Below, in pieces: positions 10,057-18,488 of a DNA stretch of 64,000 nt. Source of the DNA: Halobacterium sp. DL1 (GTDB taxonomy: Archaea; Halobacteriota; Halobacteria; Halobacteriales; Halobacteriaceae); assembly GCA_000230955.3 (NCBI GenBank), contig CP007061.1, positions 62,001 through 126,000 of the forward strand, read 5' to 3'. The notes below the pieces were generated by a model. It searched no databases, was not told where the DNA came from, and worked only from the letters and a program-made list of their open reading frames with translations. Position numbers and translations under genes: made by a program. The first letter of the stretch is position 1. Every line of letters begins with the position of its first letter.

Positions 10057-11448
10057 ATGATGTTAGCACCACTGGGACCAGCGGTTGCCGAGGCCCTCCG
10101 GATCGGGATCGGCTTCCTCTGGACAGCCGCCTGGGCGATCATCATGGGATTAGTGATCACCAGTCTCGTCCAAGTTTACGTCTCGAAAGAACGAATGGCT
10201 GCCGTGCTTGGCGATGCCGATATGGCCGGTGTCACGAAGGCCACGCTGTTCGGCGCTGCCAGCAGCGGCTGTAGCTTCGGTGCGGTCGCCATCGGGAAGG
10301 GGCTCTTCAAAAAGGGTGCCCACGTCGTGAACTTCCTCGCGTTCATGTTCGCGTCGACGAACCTCATCGTCGAACTCGGATTGATGATCCTGATCCTGTT
10401 GGGCTGGGAGTTCCTCGTTGCCGAGTTACTCGGTGGTCTCATCCTCATCGCAGTGATGGCAGTGATCGTCCAGTTGACGCTTCCAGAAACCCTCTTTGAG
10501 GAGGTTCGCACCGAACTGAATCAGCGAGATCACGACCACGGCGTGACCGAGGATCCGACCTGCGGAATGGAGGGGCGAGACGAGTATTCGCTCGTCACGG
10601 ATGGTGGCGAGACGCTGAAATTCTGTTCGGAGGGTTGTATGGAGACCTATCAGCAGGAGGTGGCCAGCAGTGGGAGCTGGCGAGACGAACTCCTGTCGTG
10701 GGGTGGCTGGTACAAGGTCGGCAACCAGTATCGCAAGGAGTGGTCGATGCTCTACACGGACGTGATAGCGGGCTTTCTGATCTCTGGATTCGTCATCGTG
10801 TTCGTCCCACAGTGGGTCTGGAACACGCTGTTTTTGCAGGGCGACGGCATCCTTGTCAGCGCTGAGAACGCAGTCATGGGCGTGGCTATCGCTGTTATTA
10901 GCTTCGTCGGTAGCATGGGAAACGTCCCGTTCGCCGTTGCGCTCTGGGGTGGCGGTGTGAGCTTCGCCGGTGTGATCGCCTTCGTCTATGCCGACCTCAT
11001 TACAGTCCCCGTGCTCAACGTCTACCGGAAGTACTACGGCTGGAGTGTGATGCTGTATATCCTCGGCGTGTTCTTCGTGACGATGGCATTCACGGGGTTT
11101 CTCATGGAACAGCTATTTAGTGTGTTAGGGATCGTCCCCGATCTCGCTGGTGGCATGACTGCGAGCGAGCAGACCTATTTCGAACTGAACTATACGTTCT
11201 ACCTCAATCTGATCGCGTTCGCACTCTCAGGATTCCTTCTCTACGTGTACCGACGCGGTCTGGGAGCACCCGGTCAGTACCGGGATCCTGTCTGTGGAAT
11301 GCGAACCGGCGAGGATGGTCCAACCGTCATCCACGATGGTGATACCTACCATTTCTGTTCGAAGGCGTGTCGACGAGCCTTCGAGGAGACACCCGAGGAG
11401 TTCGCTATGATCGATCCAACAGTCTCGGGCGCTCACGATCACCATTGA
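10057..11448 (+). CDS. ArsP/UPF0718-type permease with two YHS metal-binding domains
   Basis: 463-residue membrane protein of the permease family that includes ArsP and related heavy-metal effluxers. Hydrophobic segments lie at about 10-35, 60-145, 245-345 and 375-405. The N-terminal half has the family signature around GAASSGCSFGAVAIGKGLFKKG. Two YHS (TRASH-like) domains, DPTCGM...FCSEGC (about 168-200) and DPVCGM...FCSKAC (about 408-445), each have the Cys pattern that binds Cu or similar ions. The tail is His-rich (HDHH). I infer efflux of copper or another soft metal. It forms an operon with the SHOCT protein. The IS5-type element begins 8 bp after the stop. Confidence 0.88.
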   Translation: MMLAPLGPAVAEALRIGIGFLWTAAWAIIMGLVITSLVQVYVSKERMAAVLGDADMAGVTKATLFGAASSGCSFGAVAIGKGLFKKGAHVVNFLAFMFASTNLIVELGLMILILLGWEFLVAELLGGLILIAVMAVIVQLTLPETLFEEVRTELNQRDHDHGVTEDPTCGMEGRDEYSLVTDGGETLKFCSEGCMETYQQEVASSGSWRDELLSWGGWYKVGNQYRKEWSMLYTDVIAGFLISGFVIVFVPQWVWNTLFLQGDGILVSAENAVMGVAIAVISFVGSMGNVPFAVALWGGGVSFAGVIAFVYADLITVPVLNVYRKYYGWSVMLYILGVFFVTMAFTGFLMEQLFSVLGIVPDLAGGMTASEQTYFELNYTFYLNLIAFALSGFLLYVYRRGLGAPGQYRDPVCGMRTGEDGPTVIHDGDTYHFCSKACRRAFEETPEEFAMIDPTVSGAHDHH

Positions 11449-11507
11449 TAAATCGGGCTCTGTTGAAATCCTTGAAGATTTACATGTTTGTCGTGTAATT
11501 CCATGAG

Positions 11508-12329
11508 ATGAAGACCCTCCCGAAGTCGCAGATTCTCCGTTTTACTGAGAAGGCGATCCACCTAGCACGCCGAGCAGTCTCTCGATACTCCTCGAAGTTT
11601 TCTAAACACCGCTATACACTCCCGCAGCACGTTGTTCTACTGTGTCTCAAAGTTCGGAAGAACACGACCTATCGTGGTCTGCTTGACGAACTGATCGAGA
11701 TGCCACGCATTCGTCAAGCTCTTGGATTAACTGAACTACCTACGCCATCAACGCTCTGTAAGGCGTTCAATCGGCTTGATATGGCTGTATGGCGTGTTGT
11801 ATTGACTCTCTCAGCGACGCTACTTCCGACGAGTGGAATCGTTGGAGTTGATGCGTCAGGGTTCGACCGCAGTCACGCCTCAAAACATTACACGAAACGG
11901 GCTGAACTCACGATTCAGCAGCTCAAAGTGACGCTGTTGGTAGATACGAAAGTGAACGCAATTCTCGATCTGCACGTGACGACGACACGAAAACACGATA
12001 GTCAGATCGCTCCATCGTTGGTCAAACGCAACCCCGAGACCATCGACATTCTGCTCGGTGACAAAGGCTACGACGACCAGAAGATCAGACGACTTGCCCG
12101 TCACCACGAGGTTCGGCCACTGATTAAGCATCGTGAGTTCACATCTCTCCACAAGGCATGGAACGCACGCTTAGACGCTGATCTCTACGGACAGAGAAGT
12201 CAATCAGAGACGGTCAACTCAACGCTCAAACGAAAGTACGGTGCCTTCGTTCGCTCCCGACAATGGTGGAAACAGTTCCGTGAACTCGTTCTTAGATGTC
12301 TTGTCCACAATATCGACCGAGCCCTCTAA
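11508..12329 (+). CDS. IS5-family transposase
   Basis: 273-residue DDE transposase: GVDASGFDRS carries the first Asp, LLGDKGYDD the second, and RSQSETVNSTLKRKYG the Glu. It is about 95% identical by eye to the copy at 37803-38624. The ATG at 11508 lies about 50 bp inside the left terminal repeat. The frame is intact. Unlike the ISH3, ISH6, ISH8 and IS66 genes here, it shows no long palindromes. Confidence 0.93.
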   Translation: MKTLPKSQILRFTEKAIHLARRAVSRYSSKFSKHRYTLPQHVVLLCLKVRKNTTYRGLLDELIEMPRIRQALGLTELPTPSTLCKAFNRLDMAVWRVVLTLSATLLPTSGIVGVDASGFDRSHASKHYTKRAELTIQQLKVTLLVDTKVNAILDLHVTTTRKHDSQIAPSLVKRNPETIDILLGDKGYDDQKIRRLARHHEVRPLIKHREFTSLHKAWNARLDADLYGQRSQSETVNSTLKRKYGAFVRSRQWWKQFRELVLRCLVHNIDRAL

Positions 12330-12388
12330 GATCAGTACAGAGCAAAGGTCCCACAATCGTTATCTCATCAGGCATTAACCCATTATGT

Positions 12389-12562
12389 ATGTCAAAAGTA
12401 ATTTGGACACTTGCTGTAGCATATGGTCTCGTTGGACTCGGTCTATTCTACAGTTTAGCAGTAGATTCTAGTGAGCTATTTTTAGCCATGACTACCGTCA
12501 TCTATGTTCTAATGCTTCCATTAGCATATCTAGTCTATAAAAAACGGGTTGTAAGTGAGTAA
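12389..12562 (+). CDS. small two-helix membrane protein, IS5 passenger
   Basis: 57 residues with two hydrophobic helices (about 4-23 and 30-49) and a basic end. It aligns with the 58-residue protein at 39583-39759 (shared pattern IW.LA...Y....DS...LMLP.AYLV.K), which sits beside the halocin-like peptide. It starts at the ATG at 12389. Its place between the IS5 transposase and the right terminal repeat makes it a passenger. An immunity or accessory role is only an inference from the halocin neighbourhood of its relative. Confidence 0.65.
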   Translation: MSKVIWTLAVAYGLVGLGLFYSLAVDSSELFLAMTTVIYVLMLPLAYLVYKKRVVSE

Positions 12563-12793
12563 TCGCTCAAGAAACAGCCAATTCCCACATCTACGTAGCA
12601 GCTGTGTCACTGCTAAAAGTGTTAGTTCAATAGGATTTCAACAAAGCCTATGTACCTTAAACTGGCTATTTTGGATTGGTATACTAGATAAATATTGATG
12701 AGTACTCATGTTTGAGGGATCATATCTTAGCGATTTCTTGTGAAAATAGGTCGTGAACATTCTGTGTCATTCGCAACTTAACACGTCTGGTTA

Positions 12794-13015
12794 GTGCCAG
12801 CGATTGCACTTCAGCGTTCCGTCGACGACGACCAGTCCGAGAATCGTCAACCCAACGCTCCCTCGAAAACACGTCTTGAATGTCGCAAGTGCGGTCGAAC
12901 GACTGAACATCAGTTCCAGGAGTTCGAGCCGCTCCCAGATGACGAATGGTCTGGCCAGCCAATGTGGGAGTGCCGGGTGTGTCAGTCACCTCGTCACGGA
13001 CCAGACCCCGAGTAG
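12794..13015 (+). CDS. small zinc-ribbon protein
   Basis: 73 residues from GTG 12794. Two Cys pairs, CRKCG and CRVC, about 30 residues apart, form a likely zinc ribbon; the N-terminus is polar and probably unstructured. The true start may be further in (no ATG is available). The region just upstream is AT-rich debris beside the IS5 end, so the gene could be a 5'-truncated remnant. The TTAACCAACA inverted repeat follows 20 bp after the stop. Confidence 0.55.
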   Translation: MPAIALQRSVDDDQSENRQPNAPSKTRLECRKCGRTTEHQFQEFEPLPDDEWSGQPMWECRVCQSPRHGPDPE

Positions 13016-13034
13016 GATAATCGGTTGAACAACA

Positions 13035-13078
13035 CCTTAACCAACACAGGATGCCTACACGAAGTCTGTTGGTTAAGG
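13035..13078. repeat. TTAACCAACA inverted repeat, copy 1
   Basis: Perfect 12-bp arms CCTTAACCAACA (13035-13046) and its complement (13067-13078) with a 20-bp spacer, between two small genes. Same motif as at 21853, 24418, 58836, 59757 and 62649. Confidence 0.85.
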
Positions 13079-13153
13079 CTGGTGCAGGGCTTCAGCGGGA
13101 GACATCAGCGTACCTGCTTCGTTTTTCTGCGCCAGAAGTCGGCGGAGGCGTAC

Positions 13154-13345
13154 ATGATGGACCCGCGAGACACACCAGGATACCGACTGCATCGCGCACT
13201 CAGCAACCTCAACAGCATCGATATCGAGCAACTGGACTCTCCCGACCGAGAGCGAGTCGTTGAGGCCACGACGCTTCTGGAACAAGTAGGACTGCTCACT
13301 CGGCCAGGTACTTCGGAGAAAGCAAACACCAAGGCCGAATCCTGA
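13154..13345 (+). CDS. hypothetical protein, 63 residues
   Basis: Start chosen at ATG 13154 (another ATG follows at 13157). The frame is open further upstream, but that part runs through the TTAACCAACA inverted repeat and looks non-coding. The protein is acidic and probably helical (LHRALSNLNSIDIEQLDS...ATTLLEQVGLL). Family not recognised. Confidence 0.55.
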   Translation: MMDPRDTPGYRLHRALSNLNSIDIEQLDSPDRERVVEATTLLEQVGLLTRPGTSEKANTKAES

Positions 13346-13390
13346 GGAAAGGCTCGGTCGAACAGCACCGATTTAGCCTCTCTCTCAATC

Positions 13391-14974
13391 GGTTCTGTTG
13401 GAATCCTCTGACTTTGTCGACAGCATTATTTTCTCGGCTACAGCAGTAGTGACAGTGACCCTCCATACGAGACGCCGACTACTCGCGACCATCGGGGCCG
13501 CCAGTAGCGCCGCCCTCGCCGGCTGCTCAACCGAGCGGTTCGGCGGAGGCTGGCCCCGAACTACTGAGACGACAACTGACCCGATTCCCGGTGAGGAACG
13601 CGGCTGGGCGCAGTTCGGTCGCACACCCGGTCATGCGGGGTTCGCCCCCGAGGTCCGGGTTGATGATCCCGACCCGGTCTGGTCGGTCAACTTCGAGGGT
13701 GGCCTGACCTCCCCGGCCGTGGTCGAGGATCGAGTGTTCGTTCACGCCGGGCCAGCCCCGGAGTCGGGCGAAGCTGGCACAGTGCTCGCCCTCGACGGGG
13801 GCGGCGAAGAACGCTGGCGGCGGACGCTGCCGGGTGGAGGCGGCGGGTCATCTGGGTGTCCCCCGGTCGTCCACCGCGGCTCTGTGTACGTCGGCGGCCT
13901 AGATGGGGTGTACGCGCTCGACGCCCGCGACGGGAGTCCGCGGTGGAGTCGGGAAACTTCCGGATCGGTGAACGAGGCAGTCCTCGGCCGCGATGATCGG
14001 GTATTCGCCTCTACTGGTGAGACGCTGCTGGCGCTCGACACGCGCGGCCAAGAAGGCTGGACCTACACCACCGGCGACGACCGATTCTCGACGGCCGCCC
14101 CCGCGGCTGGCAGCGGCTACGTCCTCTACACGACACGGGTGCTTGGGAGCGTCGTCGCCATCCAGCCCGGCACTGTTGGGGACCCGCTGACGGAGTGGCG
14201 GTACGCACCCGGAGAGACCGACTTCGACACCCCAACCGTGGTCGATGGCGACGCATACATCCCTGGCGACCGGCTCCACGCGCTGTCGGCCGCGACCGGG
14301 GAGGTTCGCTGGACGGCCCCCGTACGATCGACAGCCGGCGTCTCGACCGACGGGGACCGGCTCTACCTCCCGATCGATGACGGGGCGCTGGTGGCGCTCG
14401 ACACCGCGGATGGCACCGAGCGCTGGCGTGTCTCCCTTGCCTCCGAGGAGGGCGTCTTCCTCCGGACTCGCCCGCTCGTGACCGAACGGTCTGTCATCGT
14501 CACTACTGAGAAGCCGGGACTTGATGAGCCGGCGAACACGTTCGCCGTCGACCGCCGGAACGGGGAGGTCCGCTGGCAACGCGAACAACCCGGTAACATC
14601 GGCTACGACGCGGTCGCAGCGGGCGGACGGCTCTACGTTCCGGTCCTTTGGGACTTCACCCTCGACAGAGAGAGCGGCGGGACACTAGTGGCACTGGCCA
14701 ACTGAGCCGGGTCTCGCAACAGCGAGTCCGTCAGCATCGCACACGAGCTTTGTCTGGATCGAAACGTCAGGAGAAATGGTGAGTCCGACGCGTTCACGGG
14801 ATGGACGTGCCACGTTCGCTTCGCTGCTCTTCGACAGCAACGAGGAAAGCAAAGAGCTAGAGAGCGCTCGCAGTGCTGGAAGGAGTACAATATGTGGAAA
14901 GTACAAGTGTGACATTCCCGATACGAGCGCTCTATTCAGCACCGTCTCAACGGATTGTCATGGAAGGTCTATTT
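13391..14974 (+). other. possible IS5-derived unit around the Tat lipoprotein gene
   Basis: GGTTCTGTTGGAATCC at 13391 resembles the IS5 left end, and TATTTCAACAGAGCT near 14960-14974 resembles the right end. They enclose one high-GC gene and no transposase. The repeats are imperfect and no duplication is seen, so this is a weak call. Confidence 0.25.
13449..14705 (+). CDS. Tat-exported lipoprotein with PQQ-like beta-propeller
   Basis: About 418 residues. Start GTG 13449 (or 13455) places the twin-arginine motif TRRRLLATIG near the N-terminus, followed by a hydrophobic stretch and lipobox LAGC, so the mature protein is probably lipid-anchored outside the cell. Repeated GxVYALDARDGSPRWS / LYLPIDDGALVALDTADGTERW blades mark a PQQ-binding-like (YWTD/BamB-type) propeller. 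Catalytic quinoprotein residues are not evident, so a scaffold or binding role is more likely. Its GC content is clearly above that of its neighbours, and relic IS5-like ends flank it, which suggests separate acquisition. Confidence 0.85.
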   Translation: MTVTLHTRRRLLATIGAASSAALAGCSTERFGGGWPRTTETTTDPIPGEERGWAQFGRTPGHAGFAPEVRVDDPDPVWSVNFEGGLTSPAVVEDRVFVHAGPAPESGEAGTVLALDGGGEERWRRTLPGGGGGSSGCPPVVHRGSVYVGGLDGVYALDARDGSPRWSRETSGSVNEAVLGRDDRVFASTGETLLALDTRGQEGWTYTTGDDRFSTAAPAAGSGYVLYTTRVLGSVVAIQPGTVGDPLTEWRYAPGETDFDTPTVVDGDAYIPGDRLHALSAATGEVRWTAPVRSTAGVSTDGDRLYLPIDDGALVALDTADGTERWRVSLASEEGVFLRTRPLVTERSVIVTTEKPGLDEPANTFAVDRRNGEVRWQREQPGNIGYDAVAAGGRLYVPVLWDFTLDRESGGTLVALAN

Positions 14975-15001
14975 CAACAGAGCTTCGCAGTCGATTTTAT
15001 T

Positions 15002-15022
15002 CCCCCCGAAGGGGTGCGGGGG
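15002..15022 (+). promoter_or_regulatory. hairpin leader
   Basis: TTTTATT then stem CCCCC / GGGGG around loop CGAAGGGGTGC, 27 bp before the ATG at 15049. Member of the recurring leader family (see findings). Confidence 0.6.
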
Positions 15023-15048
15023 TAGGAAAGTGCCCTCGAGGACTAACA

Positions 15049-15429
15049 ATGGCAACACTCCAAGCAGCGACGGCGTCGACCGGCGCGACCGTAACCGATG
15101 CACAGGCAGTCCGCCAGCTCTGCGAAGCACATTGCTTCGGGACCCTGAATTGGGAAGTAGACGAAGAAGGAGAGCTCATCATCTGGGGCTACGACGCCTT
15201 CGAGATCTACGAAACTCGTGAGGATGGACTTCCAGACTACGAAGGTGGTCTCGTCACTCACGAATTCCTCCGAAAGCTGGCCAACTATCTCGAATCCGGT
15301 GAAGAACTCGACATCCAGACCGCGGGGTACACGAAGTGTCGGTTCCCGGTTCTGGCGAAGCGATACGTGGTTCGCGACGGCGAGGTCCTCTACGCGGACC
15401 TCAGCACCCTCAAAACGATAGAGGAGTAG
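15049..15429 (+). CDS. haloarchaeal hypothetical protein, 126 residues
   Basis: Start ATG 15049, placed by the hairpin leader ending 26 bp upstream; the frame is open further up but that part overlaps the leader. The protein is acidic and mixed alpha/beta (FGTLNWEVDEEGELIIWGYDAFEIYE...LDIQTAGYTKCRFPVLAKRYVV). No catalytic motif or membrane segment. It is first in a run of small genes each preceded by the same leader type. Function unknown. Confidence 0.75.
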   Translation: MATLQAATASTGATVTDAQAVRQLCEAHCFGTLNWEVDEEGELIIWGYDAFEIYETREDGLPDYEGGLVTHEFLRKLANYLESGEELDIQTAGYTKCRFPVLAKRYVVRDGEVLYADLSTLKTIEE

Positions 15430-15472
15430 CCGAAAATCAGTCTCCCCGCGAGATGCGAAGGTCCTGTTTTTC

Positions 15473-15495
15473 GAGGGCTGAATGACTGAGCCCTC
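15473..15495 (+). promoter_or_regulatory. hairpin leader variant
   Basis: TTTTTC then GAGGGCT / AGCCCTC (7 bp) around a 9-base loop. It keeps the T-tract-plus-stem layout but lacks the GGGG loop. It contains the upstream ATG at 15482, which argues for the ATG at 15512. Confidence 0.45.
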
Positions 15496-15511
15496 AGGGC
15501 TTCGTGATTTA

Positions 15512-15952
15512 ATGTCTGAACAACCATCGAACGATCCGTTTGAGGAGTGTGAGCTGAGCCCAGACGCGATTCTTGGCACTCACACCTTCGAAGACGTACT
15601 ATTCACAGACGAGACGGAAACACCCGTGAATGTGTTGAACGGTGAGACGCCAGCACATTCGCAAGCAAGCGTCGACGAAGCTCGAGTCTTCGCCGCCGGA
15701 ATCGACAGTGACACGCCGCACATCGCACTCCCGGCATCAGTCGAAGCGCAAATCGAAACAGCAAGCAAACCCTACACAGCTGCTGCCTTCTTCCACTTCA
15801 AGGCGACCGGGTCGCTCAAGCGACATCGTGCATACCACGCCGCCTATAACTCGGATACGTTCTCAGTTGAGTTCGAGGCCGACTACGAGAGCGGAGACCT
15901 GACGATCAGCGTCGAGGAGGAGGACTGCCAGTCGGAGATCGAGAACGTCTAG
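15512..15952 (+). CDS. hypothetical acidic protein
   Basis: 146 residues from ATG 15512 (in-frame ATG 15482 lies inside the hairpin). Segments such as FEDVLFTDETETPVNVLNGETP and SVEFEADYESGDLTISVEEED suggest a small beta-rich acidic protein without membrane segments. Family not recognised. It belongs to the run of leader-bearing accessory genes between 15.0 and 17.4 kb. Confidence 0.65.
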   Translation: MSEQPSNDPFEECELSPDAILGTHTFEDVLFTDETETPVNVLNGETPAHSQASVDEARVFAAGIDSDTPHIALPASVEAQIETASKPYTAAAFFHFKATGSLKRHRAYHAAYNSDTFSVEFEADYESGDLTISVEEEDCQSEIENV

Positions 15953-15978
15953 CCAGCATCGTCAGTACTATTTTTTGA

Positions 15979-16001
15979 GCGCCGGCGATGGGTGCCGGCG
16001 C
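15979..16001 (+). promoter_or_regulatory. hairpin leader
   Basis: TTTTTTGA then an 8-bp stem GCGCCGGC / GCCGGCGC enclosing GATGGGT, the longest perfect stem of the family. It stands 57 bp before the ATG at 16058. Confidence 0.6.
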
Positions 16002-16057
16002 ATCACGTAGCGAGGCAGTGTGCAGTCGCGTGCGTCGGCAGACGAAGGTGAAAACCG

Positions 16058-16549
16058 ATGCACATGGTCATTTACGCACTGGTAGAGGCATCGACACAGA
16101 ACGACGCGTTGGCCACTGGGAAGACGGTGTTCGACCGACTAGTGGGAGCGGATCCACATTCATCCGCCGTGTTCGACTACTATGTGTCCTTCGACGAGGA
16201 GAACACGACGGTTGCGGGCAAGGCTCGATGGGGCGATTTACCGGCCGCATCCCCCGTTGACTCGGACGATGGACAGGACCTACTCGACCAAGGGTGGGAA
16301 GCGACGAAAGAAGAGTTCGAGCGCAATCTCGAACGGGTGAAGGAAGCCATCGACGAACTCTCCGACGAGGAAATCATGCGCGATGAGAACCTCTCTCGGC
16401 ACGCGTTCCACCAGGTCGGTGCGTACGACGGGCCATCGGTGTTCCTGTACGATCAGCACGCGACCGGCATCCGCCATCGTGGACAGCTGGATCGACTCCT
16501 CGAAGAGAGTGAAGACCTCTGGATCGTCCCCGCCGACGTCCACTTCTAA
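16058..16549 (+). CDS. haloarchaeal plasmid hypothetical protein
   Basis: 163 residues. Begins MHMVIYALVEASTQNDAL and has a regularly charged C-terminal part (WEATKEEFERNLERVKEAIDELSDEEIM then YDGPSVFLYDQHATGIR). No nuclease, ATPase or membrane motif is seen. It is 3 bp from the next gene, so the two are cotranscribed. A conserved family in haloarchaeal plasmids as far as I recognise; role unknown. Confidence 0.75.
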   Translation: MHMVIYALVEASTQNDALATGKTVFDRLVGADPHSSAVFDYYVSFDEENTTVAGKARWGDLPAASPVDSDDGQDLLDQGWEATKEEFERNLERVKEAIDELSDEEIMRDENLSRHAFHQVGAYDGPSVFLYDQHATGIRHRGQLDRLLEESEDLWIVPADVHF

Positions 16550-16552
16550 CCG

Positions 16553-16918
16553 ATGCCCCGAATCACAAACTGGACACGGGAGAGTCGAACGCCGTCGCTC
16601 GCGTATCGAAACACCGAGACTGGAGCCCGAGCCGTTCTCCACCGTGGACCGGACTCCTACCGGTACAAGTGGCGAGCAGCAATCCTCGTCGACGGCTATC
16701 CGGTCTGGTCACGTGGCTTCGAGACGAAGCAGGCGACAGTCTTTCGGGACACTCTTCGAGACAGACCAACCCCCAAGTTGAGCTGCCCTGAGTGCCCGAA
16801 TGACGACGTTCTCGTCGGTGAGAAGGCAGCTGACGGGGCGAACGTACAGCGCTGGTTCGACTGCCCCGGCTGTGGCTACGAAGCTCGTTCGAAGATCGTC
16901 TACGCTGCAGAACGCTGA
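16553..16918 (+). CDS. zinc-ribbon hypothetical protein
   Basis: 121 residues. The C-terminal half has CPECPNDDV...WFDCPGCGYEA, two CxxC knuckles of a zinc ribbon similar to those of TFIIS or RNA polymerase subunits. The N-terminal part (ESRTPSLAYRNTETGARAVL...YRYKWRAAILVDGYPV) is a beta-rich segment. It sits in an operon with the preceding gene. Nucleic-acid binding is plausible but unproven. Confidence 0.7.
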   Translation: MPRITNWTRESRTPSLAYRNTETGARAVLHRGPDSYRYKWRAAILVDGYPVWSRGFETKQATVFRDTLRDRPTPKLSCPECPNDDVLVGEKAADGANVQRWFDCPGCGYEARSKIVYAAER

Positions 16919-16950
16919 AGCCACAAGACGTCCAGCGGTCGCGTTTTTCT

Positions 16951-16984
16951 GGGGCAGGAAGGGTGGCCCGAATCACACGGGCCA
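16951..16984 (+). promoter_or_regulatory. possible hairpin leader
   Basis: TTTTTCT then GGGGCAGGAAGGGTGGCCC and an adjacent GGCCC / GGGCC stem. It follows the T-tract and purine-rich-loop pattern loosely, 10 bp before the ATG at 16994. Confidence 0.35.
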
Positions 16985-16993
16985 GATCCACAA

Positions 16994-17389
16994 ATGAGCC
17001 TGGACGTCATCGACCGCCACAGCGAAGCACTGTTCGAGTTCCTCTGGTGTCCGGTCTGCGGGCACGAGGTGTTCAGCCACATCCCCTTCGAGGGCGTGTT
17101 CTGCAAGCACTGCAACACACAGGTGGAACTCCAAGAACCGCAAGAGGACCGTGGCTACGAGGAAGCTGTCCTCGCCTGCTTCGATACCGACACGACCTGG
17201 AATCTCCACGTCGACGAAAAACTTCGACGCGACCTGCCTGACGGATCGGCGAGGGTGAAGATTCTCGGCGCACCGGGTGACTACGAGATCGACTGGTGGA
17301 GTCCCGAACCCAGCGAGGACTGGGAACCGGTCAAGCACGGTGAGTTCGACGACATCGACGAGCCAGACGAGGTGTCACATCTGGCTTAG
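16994..17389 (+). CDS. zinc-finger hypothetical protein
   Basis: 131 residues. An N-terminal zinc ribbon CPVCGHE...CKHCNTQ (about 19-42) is followed by an acidic domain with ILGAPGDYEIDWWSPEPSEDWEP. It is one of the small Cys-pair proteins common in this replicon. No enzyme motif. Family known to me only from haloarchaeal plasmids; function unknown. Confidence 0.7.
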   Translation: MSLDVIDRHSEALFEFLWCPVCGHEVFSHIPFEGVFCKHCNTQVELQEPQEDRGYEEAVLACFDTDTTWNLHVDEKLRRDLPDGSARVKILGAPGDYEIDWWSPEPSEDWEPVKHGEFDDIDEPDEVSHLA

Positions 17390-17455
17390 GGATGTTCGCT
17401 CCAGCATTCAGATAGTGAATCAACAGATCATTAGAGACTGCGGTCGCAGATCGCA

Positions 17456-17488
17456 TTGACGAATCGTTGTTGAATCGAGTTTCGTCAA
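17456..17488. promoter_or_regulatory. candidate operator inverted repeat
   Basis: Perfect 8-bp arms TTGACGAA and TTCGTCAA with a 17-bp spacer, just upstream of the TATA element for the HTH/nucleotidyltransferase pair. A plausible autoregulatory site. Confidence 0.45.
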
Positions 17489-17503
17489 CCTAAATCACGA
17501 AGC

Positions 17504-17514
17504 GTATTTATAGG
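17504..17514 (+). promoter_or_regulatory. TATA box for the HTH/nucleotidyltransferase pair
   Basis: GTATTTATAGG, about 27 bp before the ATG at 17538. This spacing predicts a leaderless transcript, which is common in haloarchaea. Confidence 0.6.
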
Positions 17515-17537
17515 TATGGCACTTACAGTAGACATAG

Positions 17538-18488
17538 ATGCTCACTAAGGCCGGACTCGCCGTCATCGGCGCGTTGAGCACCGGCCGGGAAGCAACAGCA
17601 GCTGATCTCGCGATGGAAACCGAGTATTCGCAGACTCATCTCTACGACGTACTCGACGAGCTACTCGAATCGGGGTTGCTCGCCGAACACCGTGGGGCAA
17701 ACAACCAGCGGGAGGTCTCCCTCACAGACCACCCAGTCGTCGAAGCGTACCGGGCCCTTCGATCCGAACTCGGACACGTTGAATGGCCCGACCTTCTCTC
17801 GCCGGCTACACTCCGGGTATGCTGGTATCTCGACGAGCCCCGACGTGTGTCTGAGATTGCCGAGCGACTCAAGATTACTCGGCAAGGCGTCCACAAGGCG
17901 CTGTCACCGCTCAAGCATCGCGCGATGCTATCCCCCTCCGGCCCAGAGTACGCGTTGAGTGAGGACCTCTCGCCGCTTCTGACGTTCGCTCGTGCAGTCG
18001 TCCGGCACGAGCACCGCTCGCGCGTCCGAGGACTTGCACCGAGTGCGACCGTCGAATGGTGTGATCCGAAGCGAGCACTCGTCCGCGTGCAGACAGCCGA
18101 GGATACAGAGGCACTCGAGGCCGCCACCGACTGGCAACTGACCGGGCTTGCTCGGTTTGCAGAGTACGGCCTGCAATTCTTCCTCGCCGGCGAACCCGCG
18201 TTCTGGTATGCGCCCGACGAGGAACTCACACCGGGCGAAGTGGTGTGTCACACGCTCGCCCTCGATAGCGGCTCCCGCCGGGTTAGCTATGCAATGTTGT
18301 TGATCGAGGCGTTAGATATCGACCAGGAAACGCTCACAGACACGGCAACGTGGTACGATCTGGAAACCACGGTCGCTGCGATGTACCAGGCACTTCAGGA
18401 AGGGGTCGAAGACTCGGACGAGATCCCTGTCGTCCTTCCAAGTGAATCAGAATTTATGGCGCTCAAAGAGCAGTACGGTGTAGTATGA
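17538..18488 (+). CDS. winged-helix regulator, likely antitoxin of an AbiE-like pair
   Basis: 316 residues. It has a first winged helix (LTKAGLAVIGALSTGREATAADLA...SQTHLYDVLDELLESGLL) and a second HTH (RVSEIAERLKITRQGVHKALSPL, about 115-140), then a C-terminal alpha/beta domain. The stop overlaps the start of the nucleotidyltransferase by 4 bp (ATGA). HTH protein followed by nucleotidyltransferase is the AbiEi/AbiEii arrangement, where the HTH partner represses the operon and counters the toxin. The antitoxin role is inferred from this arrangement. Confidence 0.75.
   Translation: MLTKAGLAVIGALSTGREATAADLAMETEYSQTHLYDVLDELLESGLLAEHRGANNQREVSLTDHPVVEAYRALRSELGHVEWPDLLSPATLRVCWYLDEPRRVSEIAERLKITRQGVHKALSPLKHRAMLSPSGPEYALSEDLSPLLTFARAVVRHEHRSRVRGLAPSATVEWCDPKRALVRVQTAEDTEALEAATDWQLTGLARFAEYGLQFFLAGEPAFWYAPDEELTPGEVVCHTLALDSGSRRVSYAMLLIEALDIDQETLTDTATWYDLETTVAAMYQALQEGVEDSDEIPVVLPSESEFMALKEQYGVV

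Larger units (their letters stand above)
11456..12648 (+). mobile_element. IS5-family element with a passenger gene between transposase and right end
   Basis: Left end GGCTCTGTTGAAATCCTT at 11456. The right end read inward from 12648 is GGCTTTGTTGAAATCCTA. Between the transposase stop (12329) and the right end lie about 300 AT-rich bases holding a 57-residue membrane protein gene. The second element (37751-39133) has a different passenger at the same place. No direct repeat is visible outside the ends, so these boundaries are inferred from the inverted repeats alone. Confidence 0.7.

Noticed and set aside
14776-15048. N-terminal extension of the 126-residue protein at 15049
   Set aside because: Runs across a relic IS5 end and the hairpin leader; the leader position fits the ATG at 15049.
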